From: Spirosoma rhododendri
Lineage (GTDB): Bacteria > Bacteroidota > Bacteroidia > Cytophagales > Spirosomataceae
Assembly (NCBI RefSeq): GCF_012849055.1
Contig: NZ_CP051679.1
Location: 1 to 19,319 of the forward strand
Direction: 5' to 3'
Length of the DNA: 19,319 nucleotides
Each line of letters starts with the position of its first letter. The first letter of the stretch is position 1. The notes under the pieces are model-generated. The model was not told the DNA's origin. It worked only from the letters and a program-made list of their open reading frames with translations, and made no database searches. Shown piece by piece: positions 7,145 through 13,478 of this stretch. The translations under genes were made by a program, and so were the position numbers.

Positions 7145-7336
7145 ATGCCATCCCTACTCTTCAAAGCACAGCTCATTGATCAGGCTGGTAAGTCACGTAT
7201 TCAGGTAGCCCGTATTCTATTCGGAGTCGATTCACCGGAAGAAAAGGAAAAGACTTTTCGGCTGATCTGTAAAAGTAAGTACCCCCATCTACATATTCAG
7301 GAACCGTTGAGTATCACGCCAGCACCACTGGACTAA
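7145..7336 (+). CDS. Small hypothetical protein (63 aa)
   Basis: I do not recognise this gene. I chose ATG 7145-7147 over the upstream ATG at 7091 because the residues after it read like a folded protein (LLFKAQLIDQAGKSRIQVAR), while the upstream codons do not. The middle has a helix-turn-helix flavour, and the C-terminus is proline-rich. It is convergent with the gene at 7338-7670, with a 1-nt gap between the stop codons, which mildly supports both. No promoter is evident in 6967-7144. Confidence 0.4.
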   Translation: MPSLLFKAQLIDQAGKSRIQVARILFGVDSPEEKEKTFRLICKSKYPHLHIQEPLSITPAPLD

Positions 7337-7337
7337 G

Positions 7338-7670
7338 TCACATCCGACCCTTCATCAATACGATATTCCGGTAATAACTTAGCCGGTGGTCGGCCTCCTG
7401 AATCAGTTCTTCCGTTCGGTTTTGGTAAGCGGCTAAGTTCGAGCGTAAGATTTTCATGCCCTCCCCGTCATAGCCCCACTGCTGGCCATGACGAGCAATC
7501 TGCTGCTCAAACTGCTGGGTTAATTCGGCTCCGTCTTTGACATAAGCAGCTCTGGCCTGGGTCCAACGCGCTACCTCACGAAGACCGAATTCATAGCGGT
7601 GGATGCGACTGGCCTCCTGCCGGTCCCGCTCGGCACGCGCTTTCGAGTGGAAAAGGGAAAGAAAGGTCAT
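7338..7670 (-). CDS. Hypothetical helical protein (110 aa)
   Basis: I do not recognise this gene. The product is rich in Arg, Glu, Gln and Ala, with long predicted helices (residues about 8-60 and 75-100), several aromatic residues (YEFGLREVARW) and no membrane segment or catalytic motif, so a coiled-coil or adaptor-like protein is likely. It starts at ATG 7668-7670 and stands alone on the minus strand between plus-strand small genes. It lies upstream of the mob operon but is separated from it by the candidate oriT and the 63-residue gene, so joint transcription is doubtful. Confidence 0.55.
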   Translation of the reverse strand: MTFLSLFHSKARAERDRQEASRIHRYEFGLREVARWTQARAAYVKDGAELTQQFEQQIARHGQQWGYDGEGMKILRSNLAAYQNRTEELIQEADHRLSYYRNIVLMKGRM

Positions 7671-7781
7671 AGGGTTAGCTAGATGGATGAATTGACTTCA
7701 TCGCTTGGTGAGCGTATGAAACCATGATACTAATATACTAAATCGGGCGATCTGCTAGATGCAATTCGTGACAAGTCATAT

Positions 7782-7808
7782 ATTTCTGGGCTTTATCCAG
7801 AAATTTTT
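7782..7808 (+). terminator. Hairpin with T-tract directly before the 7809 start
   Basis: ATTTCTGG (7782-7789) pairs with CCAGAAAT (7797-7804) across a 7-nt loop and runs into five T residues (7804-7808). Its form is that of an intrinsic terminator on the plus strand, yet it touches the GTG start of the next frame. It could be a terminator, an attenuator, or a leader hairpin controlling that start. Confidence 0.5.
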
Positions 7809-8048
7809 GTGACAAAAACTCCCGTTCGAGCCTCCGCAGTGGCTAGGGCGTTAACCGCTCTAACCCTACATCAAGAACAACTAGCTACCGCTGAAGTATT
7901 GGCCATCAGTGTGTATGTTGATCGTCGATTAACTCCCGAAAGCTTTCCGCCTCGTACCGAGCAAGGGGCTGTCATCTTACGATTCACTCGCCAGCAACTC
8001 ACTGATCAGTGGCAGTTGGATGCCAGTCAATTTACGGTGCTTCGGTAG
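7809..8048 (+). CDS. Hypothetical protein (79 aa)
   Basis: I do not recognise this gene. The frame opens at GTG 7809-7811, right after a hairpin with a T-tract, so the true start may lie further in, but no internal ATG is available. The N-terminal half is an Ala/Leu-rich amphipathic helix (ASAVARALTALTLHQEQLAT). The second half has strand-like segments (VLAISVYVDRR, AVILRFTRQQL). It is followed after about 120 nt by two further plus-strand small genes and may share their transcript. Confidence 0.4.
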   Translation: MTKTPVRASAVARALTALTLHQEQLATAEVLAISVYVDRRLTPESFPPRTEQGAVILRFTRQQLTDQWQLDASQFTVLR

Positions 8049-8168
8049 GTGTTAATCGATACTTGACCCAGATAGGTGTACGACTTAAGCTGAGTCGTAT
8101 TGCTCCATTGCGCTGTTGTGACAGTAAACGAAAGCAGTAGACGCGGCGTTGTTGGTGGGTAGTCCCAT

Positions 8169-8556
8169 ATGCTCAATCCCGATGTCTACGACCGCTTTTG
8201 CCACGATGTATCCCCCTTGGTTCGTCTCCTGGAATCACTTCTACGGGGTTATTTTGCATGATGAAGCTCAAGACGATGAGGAGTACACATGGGCTATGGA
8301 GCCGGTTCTCCACGAGGGTGTAACTCGCTACTATATCATTCAAAATTCACCCTACCGCTACCAGGTCCGTTATGTACAACAGCAGGCCTTAGCCGAGCTA
8401 CGAGCTAAACGGTTCAACTTCGAGGAGGCTAATGTGATCTATCAAGCCGTTCAGCGGTACGCCAATGAATTTAAAGATTCAGTATTCTATGATCGGCTCA
8501 GGCCTTTAGTGGATAAACTTGAGGGTATTGCTCGCCGAGTCCCTTACCAATCATGA
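8169..8556 (+). CDS. Hypothetical protein, probably frameshifted near 8252-8255 (about 128 aa if repaired)
   Basis: Two overlapping plus-strand frames look like one gene. From ATG 8169 the frame reads MLNPDVYDRFCHDVSPLVRL and ends LLRGYFA at TGA 8259-8261. The other frame gives HDEAQDDEEYTWAMEPVLHE and continues naturally to the stop at 8556. Removing one T from the T4 run at 8252-8255 would join them as LLRGYLHDEAQDD. In the downstream frame, the codons before that point read less like protein (IPMSTTAFATMYPPWFVSW). The C-terminal part is helical and charged. The stop overlaps the next gene's start as ATGA, so the downstream part is probably translated. The function is unknown. Whether the shift is real, programmed or a base-calling error cannot be told. 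Confidence 0.5.
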
Positions 8557-8741
8557 AGCACTATACTGAGATACCCGACACCAGTGATACTGAGTATTGG
8601 GAGATCAAATTCAATGATGGCCAGATTCGTAGTCAGACGTTTGTGCCTCGAGACAAGGAGCTCCACAAAGAGCTGAAGACCAAAGCATGGGCCGCTATTC
8701 AGGCGACTCAGTCCCGGCGCAAGCGTAACGCTAAAGGTTGA
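8553..8741 (+). CDS. Small hypothetical protein (62 aa)
   Basis: I do not recognise this gene. It starts at ATG 8553 in an ATGA overlap with the preceding gene, a sign of translational coupling. The product is polar. Residues 11-32 could form a beta hairpin (TEYWEIKFNDGQIRSQTFVP), and the C-terminus is a basic helix ending RRKRNAKG, which could bind nucleic acid. No further gene follows on this strand before the hairpins at 8860-8890 and 8995-9024. Confidence 0.55.
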   Translation: MKHYTEIPDTSDTEYWEIKFNDGQIRSQTFVPRDKELHKELKTKAWAAIQATQSRRKRNAKG

Positions 8742-8859
8742 TCAGGAGCTGGTACATAAAGCAAGGCGTACAAATGCCCTGTAAGCTGCGCAGATGTACA
8801 GATGTGGTATCAGTCGCTTTTATAAAGATAGCTCCTCTGTGAGCCTTAGAACGCATAAA

Positions 8860-8890
8860 GAAAGCAGACCGGTAAGACCAGCCTGCTTTC
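8860..8890. repeat. Inverted repeat after the small-gene cluster
   Basis: GAAAGCAG (8860-8867) and CTGCTTTC (8883-8890) form an 8-bp stem with a 15-nt loop. No long T-tract follows on the plus strand, so it is at best a weak terminator of the 7809-8741 transcript. Confidence 0.4.
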
Positions 8891-8994
8891 GCTTCTATCC
8901 ACACATTGAAGGCGTGTTACGACCTCCTATGATTAAGACAAATATATGTGTATTACTGACACATACTCAGTGGGCAATAGTTGTAGGGCACAAA

Positions 8995-9024
8995 AAAGGG
9001 CTATCCCAAGTGGATTAGCCCTTT
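8995..9024. terminator. Terminator-like hairpin between the small genes and the origin
   Basis: AAAGGGCTA (8995-9003) pairs perfectly with TAGCCCTTT (9016-9024), and TCC/GGA pairs further inside with one bulged T. On the minus strand it is followed by six T residues (8997-8992); on the plus strand only by TTT. It probably insulates the origin and repA from neighbouring transcription in both directions. Confidence 0.65.
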
Positions 9025-9376
9025 CCGCATACCTAAGAATTCCAAAGCTACTTCAGTACTCACTACTTAAATGAATTAAAGGGAGACTAGCCGGTTAGCA
9101 TGTTGTAGCTGCTAAAACAGTTCGGTACGAAGATAGGAACATATAGATAAAATTTATGTATAATAGCATATAACTAAAAACATAGTTGCGGGCCTCTTTG
9201 ATTTTTTAGTAACGCGCGGTCCTTTTGTCTGTTTCTGTTGTTTTTAACTATTTTTTTAGTTTTTTATTTCTATTTGCTAAATCCGCGCGTTTGAACACAA
9301 CCTTTGTGATATTTTTAGTATTTGTATTATTTGTAGGACTGCGTAACTAGCTGATAGATAAAGGTTTGCGAGCAAC
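9025..9376. other. AT-rich part of the replication origin region
   Basis: There is no gene here. The stretch becomes very T-rich on the plus strand from about 9190 (several runs of five to seven T) and leads into the iterons and repA. I found no match to a standard TTATNCACA DnaA box by eye. Several TATTTG/TATTATTTG elements near 9315-9335 resemble the Bacteroidota -7 box imperfectly and could serve a repA promoter. Confidence 0.55.
9211..9291. repeat. GC-rich inverted repeat pair bracketing T-rich DNA in the origin
   Basis: AACGCGCGG (9211-9219) and CCGCGCGTT (9283-9291) are perfect 9-bp inverted copies separated by 63 bp of T-rich sequence. The GC blocks stand out sharply from the AT-rich surroundings. 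They may be protein-binding sites or stem ends that bound an opening region. Confidence 0.6.
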
Positions 9377-9498
9377 AAAAAAGAGTTTTAATCAGTCAAA
9401 AAAGAGTTTTAATCAGTCAAAAAAGAGTTTTAATCAGTCAAAAAAGAGTTTTAATCAGTCAAAAAAAGAGTTTTAATCAGTCAAAAAAGAGTTTTAAT
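9377..9498 (+). repeat. Iteron array (five full copies plus one partial)
   Basis: The unit is six A followed by GAGTTTTAATCAGTC (21 bp). Copies lie at 9377-9397, 9398-9418, 9419-9439, 9440-9460, 9461-9482 (seven A, 22 bp) and a partial copy at 9483-9498. They are directly repeated without spacers, upstream of a Rep_3 initiator gene, as expected for RepA-binding iterons that set copy number. Because the A-tracts recur every 21 bp (two helical turns), the DNA should be intrinsically bent. Confidence 0.95.
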
Positions 9499-9502
9499 AA
9501 TG

Positions 9503-9528
9503 ATACTCTTTTTTTATACTCTTTTTTT
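9503..9528. repeat. Two tandem AT-rich 13-mers beside the iterons
   Basis: ATACTC followed by seven T occurs twice without a gap (9503-9515 and 9516-9528), 32 bp before the repA start. AT-rich 13-mers next to iterons are the classic unwinding element of iteron plasmids. The ACTCTTTTTT core is also the reverse complement of the iteron's AAAAAAGAGT, so these could be half-sites where RepA represses its own promoter. Confidence 0.75.
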
Positions 9529-9559
9529 GATGTAATTGCGCTTACACTCTTGTCTACTT

Positions 9560-10504
9560 ATGAAACAAATAGAAGTAAGACACCATAACGCTATCACAAC
9601 AGCACGTTACGAATACTCTGAGTTACAGCTAGATATATTTTTTTACTTACTTTCCCAACTGCGTAAGGAGAGCCCTGATAAAGTCTATGAAATCATTGTG
9701 AAAGACCTCTCTAATCTCACAGGGAAGGAATATCACTATGCTTACTTGAGAGAAGCGACTGAGCAAATGGGATCGCGGATGTTCGAAGTAGAGACAGATC
9801 AGAGTCTGAAACAGATGTGGATGTTCGATCGAGTTGAGTATATGAAAGGGACTGGCCGTATTCAAATCGAGTTTACAAACTCGATCCGCCCATACTTATT
9901 CGAACTGAAAGACAACTTTACTTCATTCCAACTTTATTCCGCTCTTCGTCTTTCTAGCAAGTACGCCAAGCGTATTTATGCAATTTGTAGCCAGTGGAAA
10001 GACATTGGCGAAACAAAGAAGACTACTATTCAAGAATTAAAGAAGATGCTATATGTGGTAGATAGTAAGGGCAACGAGAAATTTAAGCAAATAGGAGAAT
10101 TCAAGCGATTTGTGTTAGATGAGTCCGTGAGACAAATTAATGAGCGAACAGACTTACATATAAGCTATACTCTAGAGAAGCAAGGACGTTCATTTAAGAG
10201 TGTTGCCTTTCAAGTCAAGTCACAGCCGTTAGCAGTGTCTCCACAGATTGCAGCTACGGATTTATCCAACAACAACGCTCCGACTGGCATAAACGACCAG
10301 CAAGCTCATAACGCCCGTTTGTTTATTGAGAAAATAAATATCAAGGATGCGCGCATAGTAGCTCAAATTATGAACAGCGGTGACCTTGTCAAGCAAGTCA
10401 ATAAGTTCGCTTACGAACTACAGAGCGGTAAGATAAAAGCTGACAAAAATCCTGCGGGTCTGCTTTTGACAATATTAGGCTTAAAAACTAAAAAAGAGGT
10501 TTAA
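9560..10504 (+). CDS. repA: Rep_3-family replication initiator (314 aa)
   Basis: The initiator of theta replication binds the iterons just upstream and opens the origin. The sequence follows the Rep_3/RepB pattern: N-terminal ITTARYEYSELQLDIFFYLL, the LTGKEYHYAYLREATEQM segment of the first winged helix, then IRPYLFELKDNFTSFQLYSA and LRLSSKYAKRIYAICSQW, then a second winged helix (about 150-215, with FKRFVLDESVRQINERTDL). The C-terminal ~90 residues are less conserved. I chose ATG 9560 instead of the upstream TTG at 9536 because the homologous part starts there. The last codons and the stop lie inside an extra iteron copy (10490-10510). A terminator hairpin shared with the convergent par operon follows. 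Confidence 0.93.
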   Translation: MKQIEVRHHNAITTARYEYSELQLDIFFYLLSQLRKESPDKVYEIIVKDLSNLTGKEYHYAYLREATEQMGSRMFEVETDQSLKQMWMFDRVEYMKGTGRIQIEFTNSIRPYLFELKDNFTSFQLYSALRLSSKYAKRIYAICSQWKDIGETKKTTIQELKKMLYVVDSKGNEKFKQIGEFKRFVLDESVRQINERTDLHISYTLEKQGRSFKSVAFQVKSQPLAVSPQIAATDLSNNNAPTGINDQQAHNARLFIEKINIKDARIVAQIMNSGDLVKQVNKFAYELQSGKIKADKNPAGLLLTILGLKTKKEV

Positions 10505-10510
10505 TCAGTC
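10490..10510 (+). repeat. Isolated iteron overlapping the repA stop codon
   Basis: Six A then GAGGTTTAATCAGTC differs from the iteron unit at one of 21 positions (G for T at 10499). It covers the last codons of repA (AAA GAG GTT) and the TAA, about 1 kb from the main array and in the same orientation. A RepA-binding site here could serve copy-number control by looping or handcuffing. Confidence 0.85.
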
Positions 10511-10541
10511 TATCATGACAATGAAAAAATAAATTCTAGGA

Positions 10542-10575
10542 TTGATATTAGACCTAATAATGAGTCTAATATCAA
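10542..10575. terminator. Bidirectional terminator between repA and the par operon
   Basis: A perfect 12-bp stem, TTGATATTAGAC (10542-10553) with GTCTAATATCAA (10564-10575), encloses a 10-nt loop between two convergent transcripts. It overlaps the stop codon of the partition partner gene (10572-10574). The stem is AT-rich and T-tracts are short, so termination strength is uncertain. Confidence 0.6.
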
Positions 10576-10910
10576 CTTTGATTTTTACGTTTGTTTTCAC
10601 GTTCAAGCTTTTCGCTGATAGCCTCTATAATCCAGCCTTCTAATGATTTCTTGTCGCGTCCAGACCGCCGCGCTCTATCTTCATTGATCTGATTACGCTC
10701 ACTGACGAGTAGTTTTATGGAGATGGAAACCTGATCGTTGGGGTCTGTCTTAGTTGTGTATCTACCCTTTGTGCTAATTTGTAGCGATGGTTGATCTTTT
10801 GGTTCATCACGCACCGGTTGGGAGCCACCCTGACGAATAAAATCTAATGCTTTTTTGTCATCAACACTGGCGTCTGTTTTACGACTTTTGGGTTTTGGAG
10901 ATACTGGCAT
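10572..10910 (-). CDS. Ribbon-helix-helix partition protein, ParG/ParB-like (112 aa)
   Basis: The second gene of the partition pair, starting 2 nt after the ParA stop. The N-terminal ~60 residues are polar, Lys/Pro/Ser-rich and probably disordered. Residues about 61-105 (VSISIKLLVSERNQINEDRA, then a turn, then SLEGWIIEAISEKLERE) have the strand-helix-helix layout of a ribbon-helix-helix DNA-binding domain. This is the architecture of centromere-binding partners of small ParA proteins: the folded part binds parS and the operator, and the flexible tail stimulates the ATPase. No specific symbol is safe, since sequences in this class diverge strongly. The function is inferred from fold pattern and operon position. 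Confidence 0.78.
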   Translation of the reverse strand: MPVSPKPKSRKTDASVDDKKALDFIRQGGSQPVRDEPKDQPSLQISTKGRYTTKTDPNDQVSISIKLLVSERNQINEDRARRSGRDKKSLEGWIIEAISEKLERENKRKNQS

Positions 10911-10912
10911 GA

Positions 10913-11563
10913 TTACCTACTTGTTAAAGACGTTTGGATACTTTCGTATAGATTTCTGAACTCAATAGCGGCTTTTTCATCGCCTTTCAATTCTAGTACT
11001 CCTAAGCCGTTAGCTGCCGCATTTGAGAATGCCTTGCGATGGCCTAAAGTGGATTTGACAAATTCTAAAGACTCTGACTGTTGCAGTAACTCAGCAGCTT
11101 CAAAGTTCTCTTCCCCCCTCGGATCTGCCATGTTCAGAAACACGAAGGCTCTTAGCTTTTGATTGATCACCTGCGCTTGCTCAACAATACTCTGTACTTT
11201 CTCTATAGTCCATATATCAAAACTCCTAGGCTTAAACGGGACAAGATATACATCAGATACTGTTAGAGCGGCTCTTTGGCTATCTGTGTCTCTTCCACCT
11301 GTGTCAATCACTATATCTTGATAGCGCTCTGCCAGTTTCGGGATCTGTTTAAGAATAGCTGTTCCCGAAAGCTGTATTGCGGTATACCCTGCCTTACTGT
11401 CTGTACGTTCTTCACGCAATGCAGTAAAGTCAGTACTAGTTTCTTGATCATCAGCATCAACTAACAATACATCTCTTTCTAAACCTGTCAATAAAACAAC
11501 CAAGTTAGTAGCGACGGTGCTCTTACCACTACCTCCCTTAATTCCACCTGTTGTATAAATCAT
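10913..11563 (-). CDS. parA: ParA-family partition ATPase (216 aa)
   Basis: A deviant Walker A motif GGIKGGSGKST (residues 6-16, with signature Lys9) at the very N-terminus, followed by VLLVDADDQ (32-40) and IVIDTGG, marks a ParA/MinD-type ATPase. It lacks the N-terminal DNA-binding extension of larger ParA proteins, and with a small ribbon-helix-helix partner this fits the type Ib (ParF-like) partition systems. Such ATPases bind the nucleoid in the ATP form and move plasmid copies apart. It is the first gene of the par operon. The start ATG 11561-11563 leaves only five residues before the P-loop, as is normal. The palindrome at 11616-11627, about 55 bp upstream, is a candidate operator. Confidence 0.93.
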   Translation of the reverse strand: MIYTTGGIKGGSGKSTVATNLVVLLTGLERDVLLVDADDQETSTDFTALREERTDSKAGYTAIQLSGTAILKQIPKLAERYQDIVIDTGGRDTDSQRAALTVSDVYLVPFKPRSFDIWTIEKVQSIVEQAQVINQKLRAFVFLNMADPRGEENFEAAELLQQSESLEFVKSTLGHRKAFSNAAANGLGVLELKGDEKAAIEFRNLYESIQTSLTSR

Positions 11564-11615
11564 TGATTTTTAGACATTTTTGCTCAAAAACATGTCATTT
11601 TAACGTAATATAAAG

Positions 11616-11627
11616 GTTAATATTAAC
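11616..11627. promoter_or_regulatory. Palindrome upstream of parA
   Basis: GTTAATATTAAC is a perfect 12-bp palindrome about 55 bp before the parA start, in AT-rich DNA. It is a candidate operator or centromere element for the ribbon-helix-helix partner. Confidence 0.4.
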
Positions 11628-11745
11628 TTTTGATATATAACTTTTTTTCAGACCTGAAATCAAACCTGAAAAAGGCTTTAAAATTAGAGTTTAGAACAGC
11701 TCAGCTCATATACACCCCATTGAATAATGTTAGTATATAGCGTGC

Positions 11746-11785
11746 TTATGGCATTTTATAAACGGTCGTTTACAAAATGCCATAA
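11746..11785. repeat. Near-perfect 40-bp palindrome
   Basis: Arms of 19 nt (11746-11764 and 11767-11785, beginning TTATGGCATTTT and ending AAAATGCCATAA) match at 18 of 19 positions around a 2-nt centre. The single mismatch becomes a G-U pair in minus-strand RNA. It lies about 180 bp upstream of parA. Candidates are a partition site, a recombination site, or a hairpin ending minus-strand transcription from the gene at 11982-12295. Confidence 0.8.
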
Positions 11786-11816
11786 ACCCATATAGTGTCT
11801 AATGTGTGGGCTCGGC

Positions 11817-11911
11817 CGTGGTTGTTATAAAGTCAGTAACCACGTCCGAACTTACGCCGGTCTCCGCTGACTAATTACAGGAAGGCTCGCAGCTATAAGC
11901 TAGCTGCGAGC
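11817..11911. repeat. Two further stem-loops upstream of the par operon
   Basis: CGTGGTT (11817-11823) pairs with AACCACG (11838-11844). GCTCGCAGCTA (11885-11895) pairs perfectly with TAGCTGCGAGC (11901-11911) across a 5-nt loop. Neither has a T-tract. The second lies 70 nt after the broken gene at 11982-12295 and could end its transcript. Confidence 0.6.
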
Positions 11912-11981
11912 TATTAGTAGAAAAAGTAATCTCTTGAAGCAAAAATTAAGATTGGCGGGTGCCAACCGGCAACCTCTTGGA

Positions 11982-12295
11982 TTAATCCTCGTCCAGTAGG
12001 CGCCGAACATAGCTAGGCATGTCAAACAGTAACCAGTCGGCCTCCCGGGCTAGGTAAACCTGAAACAACAAGGCTACGCGGGTGGGGCGATGGGGATCCG
12101 CAATCCGTTTGCTTTGTGTAACGTCCGCCACAACATAAGTAGGCCACTGATCGGCAGGCTGCGAACTGATGCCAATATCCACCCGACTGCCATAGCTAAA
12201 GTCGGGGGGGCATTCAAGCGAATATCGGTGTGTAACTGAGTCGTTGATTGGCGGTTTGGGCTGTCAAACAACAAGAAGCGAAGCAGTAAACGCAT
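11982..12295 (-). pseudogene. Hypothetical gene broken by a frameshift at a C7 run
   Basis: Two minus-strand frames join naturally. The first, from ATG 12295, reads MRLLLRFLLFDSPNRQSTTQ and reaches LHTDIRLNAPP. The second reads DFSYGSRVDIGISSQPADQW and later continues to the end LLDED at 11982. They meet at a run of seven C (plus-strand G7 at 12204-12210); one additional C would restore a single ~104-residue protein. I do not recognise the product; it has a basic hydrophobic start and no motif. The shift could be a real mutation, phase-variable slippage or a homopolymer sequencing error. The hairpins at 11885-11911 and 11746-11785 follow it on this strand. Confidence 0.55.
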
Positions 12296-12488
12296 AGCTG
12301 TACCAGGTTATCTCTTAAAACTACAGGGTTGCTCAATAAAGCAACTAGTGAATAGGCCGGTTTTATGCGAATGGGTATAGCACCCTGTGCTGGAACCAAT
12401 AACCATAAACGAGGCGCTAGTGTGCCTGCTTCTACAATTAATGATTCCTTAATTAGCTACCCTAAGGCGCTGGGACTAGCTTCCACGC

Positions 12489-12674
12489 ATGCGCATTCCA
12501 TCAACACAAGCTAAAAGAAAGTCTGTAAACAGTAAGTCGCCGAAAGTAAATATCAGTGACTTACCTGTCAACCAGTCAAAAAAATCATTCACCAACTGGT
12601 TGACTTCAAGCCCCTTATTCCTACTACTTAGTTCTTTCTTCGGTCGGCGAAGCGACGATGAGGACTGGTATTGA
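12489..12674 (+). CDS. Doubtful small protein (61 aa)
   Basis: An open frame from ATG 12489 with a basic, Ser-rich N-terminus (MRIPSTQAKRKSVNSKSPKV), a short hydrophobic stretch (LFLLLSSFF, about residues 43-51) and an acidic end. I do not recognise it. A perfect 10-bp inverted repeat (GTCAACCAGT 12567-12576, ACTGGTTGAC 12595-12604) lies inside the frame, which suggests the DNA may have a non-coding role instead. No promoter or ribosome-binding site is evident. Confidence 0.25.
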   Translation: MRIPSTQAKRKSVNSKSPKVNISDLPVNQSKKSFTNWLTSSPLFLLLSSFFGRRSDDEDWY

Positions 12675-12759
12675 ACACCCTGACAACGTGCAGCTAGCAG
12701 TAGCAGTTATTGCCAGTGAACGAGAGGCGTTAGACTGGACTGCCAAGCGAGGAGAATAG
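12658..12759 (+). CDS. Doubtful mini-protein (33 aa)
   Basis: This frame overlaps the end of the 61-residue frame by 17 nt in another phase and reads MRTGIEHPDNVQLAVAVIAS, then EREALDWTAKRGE. The composition is protein-like (an amphipathic helix). It could be a real short gene, or the end of a longer one lost by frameshift. It is convergent with the recombinase gene, 10 nt away. Confidence 0.25.
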   Translation: MRTGIEHPDNVQLAVAVIASEREALDWTAKRGE

Positions 12760-12769
12760 ACCAACCCTC

Positions 12770-13453
12770 TCATGGTTTGTTTAATCGACTGGCTAACCGG
12801 ATTACTTGGGTGGCCTGAAAGTGATGCCCTTGGGCCGTCCTAAAGCCAGCCCGATTCAACCGGCGGGCAATCTCGAGGTAACTCACGTTAGCGGCTCTCA
12901 AGGCTACGATTAATTCGGTCGCTTTGCGGTTGTGCTCATTATCGGCCGCCCGCTGGCGATTCGACTGAGCCGCTTTACGCGACACCTCGGGTCTGAGAAA
13001 CGAGTTAGCCCCCTTCCGCCATTGACCAATGCGGAGCAGTTTTTCGTCGAGGGCTTTCTTGGTACGCTCACTGATCATCTTGCGCTCCTGCTGGGCCAGG
13101 GCCGCAAAGATATGAATGGTAAACTCATTGGCATCAGGCATGTCGGCACAGACAAAGCTGACGCGCGAATCCATCAACGACGACACGAACGTCAAGTTGC
13201 GACTTAACCGATCGAGTTTAGCGATGACCAGCCGGGCATTATGCTGTTTGGCAAACTGCACCGCTTTTAAAAGTTCGGGCCGTTGGTCATTCTTGCCCGA
13301 CTCGATATCACAAAACTCACCGATGAGCTGGGTCCGGTCTTTGACGAAGCTAAGCACGCTGCTGCGCTGGGCGTCGAGGCCCAGACCGGACTGGCCCTGC
13401 TTTTTGGTGGAGACCCGGTAGTAGGCCACGAAGGTCTGGGGTAGGGTTTGCAT
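12770..13453 (-). CDS. Small serine recombinase (resolvase/invertase family, 227 aa)
   Basis: A site-specific recombinase with an N-terminal catalytic domain: AYYRVSTKKQGQSGLGLDAQ contains Arg13 and nucleophile Ser15. The conserved KLDRLSRN (residues 79-86) supplies further active-site arginines, and QQERKMISERTKKAL begins the long dimer helix. The C-terminal ~50 residues (VSYLEIARRLNRAGFRTAQG) form the expected helix-turn-helix that reads the recombination site. On a plasmid its usual job is to resolve multimers into monomers, although inversion or integration cannot be excluded. It starts at ATG 13453 and is transcribed alone. Two long inverted repeats just upstream (13479-13516 and 13584-13629) are candidates for its site and operator. 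Confidence 0.92.
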   Translation of the reverse strand: MQTLPQTFVAYYRVSTKKQGQSGLGLDAQRSSVLSFVKDRTQLIGEFCDIESGKNDQRPELLKAVQFAKQHNARLVIAKLDRLSRNLTFVSSLMDSRVSFVCADMPDANEFTIHIFAALAQQERKMISERTKKALDEKLLRIGQWRKGANSFLRPEVSRKAAQSNRQRAADNEHNRKATELIVALRAANVSYLEIARRLNRAGFRTAQGHHFQATQVIRLASRLNKP

Positions 13454-13478
13454 GGGGTAATATAGTGTTCCACGCCCA

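Noticed and set aside
6901..7208. Two overlapping plus-strand frames across the hairpins upstream of mobA
   Set aside because: They run through the inverted repeats of the candidate oriT and their translations lack protein-like pattern.
8794..9018. Plus-strand open frame of 74 codons after the small-gene cluster
   Set aside because: It contains two stem-loops, one terminator-like, and has unnatural composition.
9377..9498. Possible CRISPR array
   Set aside because: The repeats are 21 bp with no spacers and sit before a Rep_3 initiator gene, so they are iterons.
12932..13421. Plus-strand frames opposite the serine recombinase
   Set aside because: They are antisense to a gene with clear catalytic residues and their products show no domain.
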